This document shows, piece by piece, positions 48,075 to 52,651 of a DNA stretch of 52,651 bases. The DNA lies in NCBI RefSeq assembly GCF_000422765.1, contig NZ_AUGR01000026.1, forward strand, positions 1 to 52,651, in the 5' to 3' direction. The notes below the pieces were generated by a model. That model did not search any database and was not told where the DNA came from. It worked only from the letters and a program-made list of their open reading frames with translations. Numbering within the stretch: the stretch's first letter is position 1; each line of letters begins with the position of its first letter. Origin of the DNA: Neptunomonas japonica DSM 18939 (GTDB lineage Bacteria > Pseudomonadota > Gammaproteobacteria > Pseudomonadales > Balneatricaceae). The position numbers and the translations under genes were made by a program.

Positions 48075-49262
48075 CTATGTTAATGAAAGGAGCGCATGAA
48101 CCAGTTTTTCAGCACTGTAGTAGGGGGCACTGTCTGGTGTTACAAGAGGAGTATCAATGATCTGAATGTTGTAAGACGCTAGGTACTGTTGAGTCTCTGC
48201 ATCGACCTCAGTAAAGCGAGAGTCTATCAAAATAATATTTAAGAATTGTTCGTTTTCTTTTTTTAAGCTCTCCGCCTTTAGATATTTTAATAACTGCTGG
48301 ATAGCTTGCGATATTGTCGTTCCATAAAGCTCAGGGTCTTTTCCAAGACTCGGTATATATACTTTTGGGCAGGTATTTTCTTGAATGGATTCTGAAACGC
48401 CAACGGGCAATAGATTGGTAAGAATACTGCTGTAGAAGCTACCAGGAGGGTAGCAAATTAAATCGGCTTCTTTAATTAACGTACTGAGTGGAGCACTTAA
48501 CTGGCATTGTGTTTTTTGATAATAATCGGGGTCACTGCTTAAACTGATATCTTTAATGCGGGACTCTAATGGCGGTGCTTCTTTTCCTGTGATTCTATGT
48601 TGTCCGACAATGCGCTGCCCATCTTCTAAATGGGCGGTTAGATGAAGGCTTTCTTCCGTGATAGCGTGCACTTTACCTAACGTATTAATAAGTTTACTGA
48701 GCAGAAATATGACTGGCTCAAGCTGTCGGTTATGCGTTAAGTAACCACCTGAAATTAATAAATTACCAATGCTTGCTCCACGCAAGTTGAAATTTTCAGG
48801 CATGACGTTGATAAAGAAAGAGAGTAAGTTTCTCACTAAGTCCCGCATAGGCTGTTGGATAGCAACTATTAACGGGTCTGTACCCTCTGCAATGCTAGAT
48901 AACTGCGCTGTTAGTTCGGCATCTGTGGAAGATTCGGGTAAACGATAATTGAAGAGTGCATAAGTAGCTGGGCTGCCCGTGATTGTTTCATCGGCCAACG
49001 CCAGTAAGCGGCTACGTAAATCACCAATAGCAGGCATGTCAAATGCACTGCGTAATTTGGCGGAACTACCACCAGAGTCAAATGCAGTCACAAGGTGCAC
49101 AGAGTTATGCGTATAGTGTTTGAGTATTCTACTGGTTTGTTTAAGTGCGCTGCCACCTGAGAAAAACAATATTCTTGGGCCTAGTTCTGGGCTTTTATAG
49201 TAACGGCTGATCCTCATTGGATCCGGCAATGATACTTGGCGTTGAATGAGGATTTTATTCAT
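48075..49262 (-). CDS. CofD/YvcK-like family protein
   Basis: The 395-residue product contains LFFSGGSALKQTSRIL, TAFDSGGSSAKLRSAFDMPA and IGDLRSRLLALADE, which match the nucleotide/substrate-binding region of the CofD/YvcK family. The match is with variant residues (DSGGSS in place of DDGGSS). GASIGNLLISGGYLTHNRQL and ICYPPGSFYSSILTNLLP are further family motifs. It is longer than YvcK (about 300-330) and more like the CofD-like proteins of so-called GAK systems, though no partner genes are here. Function is unknown; YvcK proteins affect carbon metabolism and cell shape. AAGG lies 9 nt before the ATG. It converges on aceF. Confidence 0.75.
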   Translation of the reverse strand: MNKILIQRQVSLPDPMRISRYYKSPELGPRILFFSGGSALKQTSRILKHYTHNSVHLVTAFDSGGSSAKLRSAFDMPAIGDLRSRLLALADETITGSPATYALFNYRLPESSTDAELTAQLSSIAEGTDPLIVAIQQPMRDLVRNLLSFFINVMPENFNLRGASIGNLLISGGYLTHNRQLEPVIFLLSKLINTLGKVHAITEESLHLTAHLEDGQRIVGQHRITGKEAPPLESRIKDISLSSDPDYYQKTQCQLSAPLSTLIKEADLICYPPGSFYSSILTNLLPVGVSESIQENTCPKVYIPSLGKDPELYGTTISQAIQQLLKYLKAESLKKENEQFLNIILIDSRFTEVDAETQQYLASYNIQIIDTPLVTPDSAPYYSAEKLVHALLSLT

Positions 49263-49435
49263 ATATTTAACCTTATAAAGAGCTTCAGGGTCTTGTTAAA
49301 TGAAAAAGGATAAGTATCTATATGATAGGCTAACACTGGTTAATTCTCAGTAGGTTTTCACATAAAGGCCATAAGTGCTGTGGGTAAGAAAACTTATTCT
49401 TAGTATAGTACTGAGCAATAGGCTGTATTCAAGTT

Positions 49436-49444
49436 TGGTATAAT
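49436..49444 (+). promoter_or_regulatory. Extended -10 promoter upstream of the GGDEF gene
   Basis: TGGTATAAT matches the extended -10 consensus TGNTATAAT; no good -35 is seen. It lies about 135 bp upstream of the diguanylate cyclase start. The rest of the 317-bp gap 49263-49579 is A/T-rich and shows no gene. Confidence 0.45.
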
Positions 49445-49579
49445 AGCTAACCGAGTCATTGTGTTTGTCGGATCTATAGTTAGGGTGTTTTACTTTCGGT
49501 AGGTGTACAACTATCTTAATACTATTAGCTATTTTACATGAGTGAACCACATCGGTATCTACAAGTATAAGGATGTAAT

Positions 49580-50662
49580 TTGAGAAATTTCGCGAATTAC
49601 CTCACTCTTTCAGGACGCCCTTCCTGTATTGAAGAAAAAGACTTTCGACGATTCGTGATCATCACAGTTATAGGGATGTTTGCAGGTTTGGTTCACTTGG
49701 CACTGATCCCTGTTTTTTTCAGTATAGGTGCCGTTGAAATGGCATTAATTAATATCGCTAGCGTTATTACATGGGGATATGGTTTATTTCTCAACGGCAA
49801 GGGAAGGCAAGCTGATGCAATACTAGTGATATGCACTGAGGTGTGGATTCACTCGGTATGTGCTGTTATTTTTCTTGGATTAGATGTCGGTTTTCAGCAT
49901 TATTTATGGGCGATTTCTGCATTAGGTATTTTGAATACGCGACTCAATTATTTATATGTTTCGTTTTACAGCCTGTCGTTTATTTTTACGTTTGCGCTTC
50001 TTTACCTGTTCTGCGCTGATGTGTCTTATCAGTATAAATACAGTGAATATGTTGAGGCAGTTCATTTTATAAATATTATGGTAGCAGGTATTCCTTTTAT
50101 CATATCCATGATGGTTATTCGTTTCATTACTGTCACCCAAGAAGATGCCATGGCTAAGCTTGCATCGTTAGATAGTTTGACTGGGCTCTATAATCGAAGA
50201 ATGGCGACAGAAATATCGCTTAAAATACTGCAGCAAGCTTCAAGAAACGGTGAGCCTGTCAGCATGGCATTAGGTGATATTGATTACTTCAAGAGAATTA
50301 ATGATAGCTTTGGTCATGCTGAAGGTGATCATGTTTTATGTGAAGTAGCATTGTTTTTTAGATCCAGGTTGCGTGAAGCAGATATTATTTCTCGCTGGGG
50401 AGGAGAAGAGTTTCTTATTGTTTTACCCGGTGTTGATGGGGAATCTGCTTATTCAAAAATCGATAAAATTCGCCAGTTTTTCGAAAAAGAAGTGCGAGTC
50501 GAAAGCGATGCTAACTATGTTACTCAAATGAGTTTTGGAGTAGTTGAGTGTACCCCGGGTGTTACGTTTGGAGAATGTCTCAAGCGTGCAGATGAGGCAT
50601 TGTATTTAAGTAAAGAGCAGGGCCGGAATAAAGTTACGTTGTCAGAAAAATCAGATCATTAA
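49580..50662 (+). CDS. Membrane-bound diguanylate cyclase (GGDEF)
   Basis: The start is TTG 49580, with AAGGA 6 nt upstream; the next in-frame ATG is 33 codons in and would cut the first helix. The 360 residues have about six membrane helices (residues 25-185) and a C-terminal GGDEF domain. That domain has DSLTGLYNRR, DIDYFKRINDSFGHAEGD and the active-site motif RWGGEEFLI near residue 272. It should make cyclic di-GMP from GTP. No clear RxxD inhibitory site is seen just before the motif (SRLREADIISRWGGEEF has RLREAD; RxxD would need checking). Confidence 0.9.
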   Translation: MRNFANYLTLSGRPSCIEEKDFRRFVIITVIGMFAGLVHLALIPVFFSIGAVEMALINIASVITWGYGLFLNGKGRQADAILVICTEVWIHSVCAVIFLGLDVGFQHYLWAISALGILNTRLNYLYVSFYSLSFIFTFALLYLFCADVSYQYKYSEYVEAVHFINIMVAGIPFIISMMVIRFITVTQEDAMAKLASLDSLTGLYNRRMATEISLKILQQASRNGEPVSMALGDIDYFKRINDSFGHAEGDHVLCEVALFFRSRLREADIISRWGGEEFLIVLPGVDGESAYSKIDKIRQFFEKEVRVESDANYVTQMSFGVVECTPGVTFGECLKRADEALYLSKEQGRNKVTLSEKSDH

Positions 50663-50746
50663 CCTCCTAATATTAACGTGGATATGAGTTCCTACTTATC
50701 CTAAGTTAAGACTAACGCCCAACCCCGCATAGCAATTGATTTGGTG

Positions 50747-50752
50747 TATAAT
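50747..50752 (+). promoter_or_regulatory. Probable -10 element of the fumarase gene
   Basis: TATAAT is a perfect -10 hexamer 64 bp upstream of the fumarase start codon. The -35 region is weak, so an activator may be needed. Confidence 0.45.
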
Positions 50753-50816
50753 CCTGCCACAGATAGGCTCATTAGAGCCATACCATGATAAGAACCAGAG
50801 CAGTGGAGAGCCTCGA

Positions 50817-52322
50817 ATGAGCGTTATTCGCCAAGACGATTTCGTCGATAGCATCGCAGATGCGTTACAGTTTATCTCCTATTATCACCCACTTGATTTT
50901 ATTAAAGGGGTGCACGAAGCATACTTGAAAGAAGAGAACCAAGCGTCTAAGGATGCGATGGCTCAGATTTTGATTAATTCACGTATGTGTGCAGAAGGGC
51001 ACCGTCCTATTTGTCAGGATACGGGTATTGTTACCGTGTTTCTGAAAATCGGTATGGATGTTCAGTGGGATGCCAAAATCGGTGTCACCGAGATGGTCAA
51101 TGAAGGCGTACGTCGCGCTTATATGCACCCAGATAACGTATTGCGTGCTTCTATTTTGGCTGATCCTGCTGGGAAGCGTCAAAATACTAAAGATAATACG
51201 CCTGCTGTTATCCACTATGAAATAGTGGATGGAGGAGAGGTTGAAGTTCATATCGCAGCGAAAGGCGGCGGTTCTGAGAACAAATCTAAAATGGTGATGT
51301 TAAACCCATCTGACAGCATTGTTGATTGGGTTGTTAAAACGGTCCCTACTATGGGTGCTGGCTGGTGTCCTCCTGGTATGTTGGGTATAGGTATTGGTGG
51401 TACGGCTGAAAAAGCGGCTGTGTTAGCTAAAGAGTCATTGATGGGCTCTATCGATATTCATGAACTGCGTGAACGTGGGCCTCAGAATCGTATAGAAGAG
51501 TTGCGTCTTGAAATTATGGATGCAGTTAACGCGTTGGGTATTGGTGCTCAGGGTCTAGGTGGTCTTACTACAATCCTTGATGTGAAAATCATGGATTACC
51601 CAACTCATGCTGCTTCTTTACCGGTTGCTATGATTCCTAACTGTGCAGCAACGCGTCATACTCACTTTACGCTTGATGGAAATGGTCCTGCGGTTCTTAC
51701 ACCACCGAACTTGGATGATTGGCCAGAAGTTACTTTTGAAGTAGGTGCTAGTACGCGTCGTGTGAATTTGGATGAAATCACGCCAGAAGACGTCAAAGAC
51801 TGGAAAGTTGGCGAGACTGTTTTACTTAACGGTAAAATGCTTACCGGTCGTGATGCAGCTCATAAACGCATGATTGAAATGCTGAATAACGGTGAAGAGC
51901 TTCCTGTTGATCTTAAGGGCCGGTTTATTTACTACGTTGGCCCTGTTGATCCAGTGGGTGATGAAGTCGTTGGTCCTGCGGGTCCTACAACGTCAACACG
52001 TATGGATAAATTCACTCGTCAGATTTTAGAAAGTACTGGGCTACTAGGTATGATCGGTAAATCTGAACGTGGCCCTACGGCGATAGAAGCGATTAAGGAT
52101 AATCAAGCTGTTTATCTAATGGCTGTAGGTGGCGCCGCTTACCTGGTCTCTAAGGCTATTGTTGGTTCTAAGGTGTTAGCATTCCCAGAAATGGGGATGG
52201 AAGCTATCTATGAGTTTGAAGTGAAAGATATGCCAGTAACGGTAGCCGTTGATGTAAACGGGGAGTCTGTCCACAATACCGGCCCTGCCAAATGGAAAGA
52301 CATTATTGCTACGCAAGTATAG
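50817..52322 (+). CDS. fumA: Class I fumarate hydratase (4Fe-4S)
   Basis: ATG 50817 with GGAG 8 nt upstream gives 501 residues (MSVIRQDDFVDSIADALQFI); the in-frame extension to 50736 would overlap the promoter. PICQDTGIVTVFLKIG, GAGWCPPGMLGIGIGGTAEK and PNCAATRHTHF supply the three likely cluster cysteines. GRDAAHKRM and YYVGPVDPVGDEVVGPAGPT belong to the beta-domain substrate site. It hydrates fumarate to malate in the TCA cycle; the cluster makes it oxygen-labile. An IS3-family end begins 4 bp after the stop codon. Confidence 0.93.
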   Translation: MSVIRQDDFVDSIADALQFISYYHPLDFIKGVHEAYLKEENQASKDAMAQILINSRMCAEGHRPICQDTGIVTVFLKIGMDVQWDAKIGVTEMVNEGVRRAYMHPDNVLRASILADPAGKRQNTKDNTPAVIHYEIVDGGEVEVHIAAKGGGSENKSKMVMLNPSDSIVDWVVKTVPTMGAGWCPPGMLGIGIGGTAEKAAVLAKESLMGSIDIHELRERGPQNRIEELRLEIMDAVNALGIGAQGLGGLTTILDVKIMDYPTHAASLPVAMIPNCAATRHTHFTLDGNGPAVLTPPNLDDWPEVTFEVGASTRRVNLDEITPEDVKDWKVGETVLLNGKMLTGRDAAHKRMIEMLNNGEELPVDLKGRFIYYVGPVDPVGDEVVGPAGPTTSTRMDKFTRQILESTGLLGMIGKSERGPTAIEAIKDNQAVYLMAVGGAAYLVSKAIVGSKVLAFPEMGMEAIYEFEVKDMPVTVAVDVNGESVHNTGPAKWKDIIATQV

Positions 52323-52335
52323 TGTTTGTCCCGTC

Positions 52336-52650
52336 CTAAAATACGTTGACGGTTTTTGATAGAAGCGGTTGCCCTAGGCAGCCGCTTTTTTTATGCACCT
52401 CTTCTGGCGTTTTCATGCCAAGGCTCAAGTGCGGCCTCATTTGGTTATAGATAGCGATTGACTCAGCCACCAACACTTTCAATTCAATAAACGTTTTACA
52501 TCGATACAGTAGAAACTCCTGCTTGAGTATCCCGTTAACTCTCTCTGCCAGTGCATTCTGATAGCAATCATAACCATCTGTCATCGACGGCACCATACCG
52601 TTATCCTCCAATGCCTTCTGATAGACTACTGAACAGTATTGAAGCCCTCT
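52336..52650 (-). CDS. IS3-family transposase OrfB, C-terminal part
   Basis: The minus-strand frame is open to the window edge (RGLQYCSVVYQKALEDNG upstream of the first ATG). It carries SMTDGYDCYQNALAERVNGI and YNQMRPHLSLGMKTPEEVH, the C-terminal part of the DDE integrase domain of IS3-family OrfB including the last catalytic Glu. The start is outside the window. No internal stop is visible in the part present. Confidence 0.88.
   Translation of the reverse strand, partial: RGLQYCSVVYQKALEDNGMVPSMTDGYDCYQNALAERVNGILKQEFLLYRCKTFIELKVLVAESIAIYNQMRPHLSLGMKTPEEVHKKSGCLGQPLLSKTVNVF
52363..52391 (+). terminator. Terminator-like hairpin inside the IS3 end, downstream of fumarase
   Basis: AAGCGGTTGCC / GGCAGCCGCTT pair with one wobble around CTA and are followed by a T-run on the plus strand. 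The hairpin lies within the last transposase codons. It would stop transcription entering from the fumarase gene. Confidence 0.7.
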
Positions 52651-52651
52651 A

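Larger units (their letters stand above)
52327..52651 (-). mobile_element. IS3-family insertion sequence, right end, truncated by window
   Basis: The transposase frame runs in from the window edge and ends at 52336. TGTCCCGTCCTAAAATACGT starting at 52327 looks like the terminal inverted repeat. The other end and the target duplication are outside the window, so completeness cannot be judged. Confidence 0.7.

Overview
The window is from the chromosome of a marine gammaproteobacterium, probably of the Oceanospirillales/Oceanospirillaceae type. Support comes from the YajQ, FxsA, GroES/GroEL, ThpR, TrhP, AmpG, FadH, TyrR and AceEF set, from moderate GC content, and from integron-type gene cassettes. 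The species cannot be named from the sequence. I see no tRNA, rRNA or CRISPR array.

Layout. 1-4.7 kb is the 3' part of a very large repetitive surface or secreted protein (SdrD-B, carbohydrate-binding-like and cadherin/VCBS-like domains). It contains two tandem 1677-bp modules and ends at a strong terminator. 4.7-9.4 kb holds panE, divergent yajQ, three small minus-strand genes (one behind a Fur-box-like site), an AmpG-type permease and a FabG-type reductase behind a perfect palindrome. 9.7-12.4 kb holds fxsA and groS-groL with a recognisable sigma-32 promoter. 12.6-21.8 kb is a peptide-use region: a complete five-gene peptide ABC transporter, an M14 cytosolic carboxypeptidase, a HypT-like LysR regulator and a PepQ-like Xaa-Pro dipeptidase. 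21.9-26.7 kb holds a membrane-anchored coiled-coil protein, a GST, ThpR, TrhP and a UbiA/MenA-like prenyltransferase. 26.7-30.4 kb is an unsaturated-fatty-acid module: a TetR regulator divergent from a dienoyl-CoA isomerase-like crotonase and FadH, with two copies of a likely operator between them.

30.4-33.2 kb is an accessory insert. It looks like a small cluster of integron gene cassettes with no integrase in view. It has two cassette genes of unknown function, a convincing attC site, a second degraded site, an IS110-family transposase remnant and a Phd/ParE-type toxin-antitoxin pair. The cassette borders are supported by exact 9-nt complementarity between the start of each of the first two cassettes and the start of its own attC.

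33.3-43.3 kb is a sulfur and amino-acid region: gamma-glutamyltransferase; an Lrp-family regulator divergent from methionine gamma-lyase; and a TyrR/PhhR-like enhancer-binding protein divergent from a PLP lyase-osmC-amino-acid ABC transporter cluster. A good sigma-54 promoter and TyrR-box-like palindromes lie in that last intergenic region. 43.6-48 kb is aceE-aceF without lpd. The window ends with a CofD/YvcK-like protein, a membrane diguanylate cyclase, class I fumarase and, 4 bp after its stop codon, the end of an IS3-family element that runs off the window.
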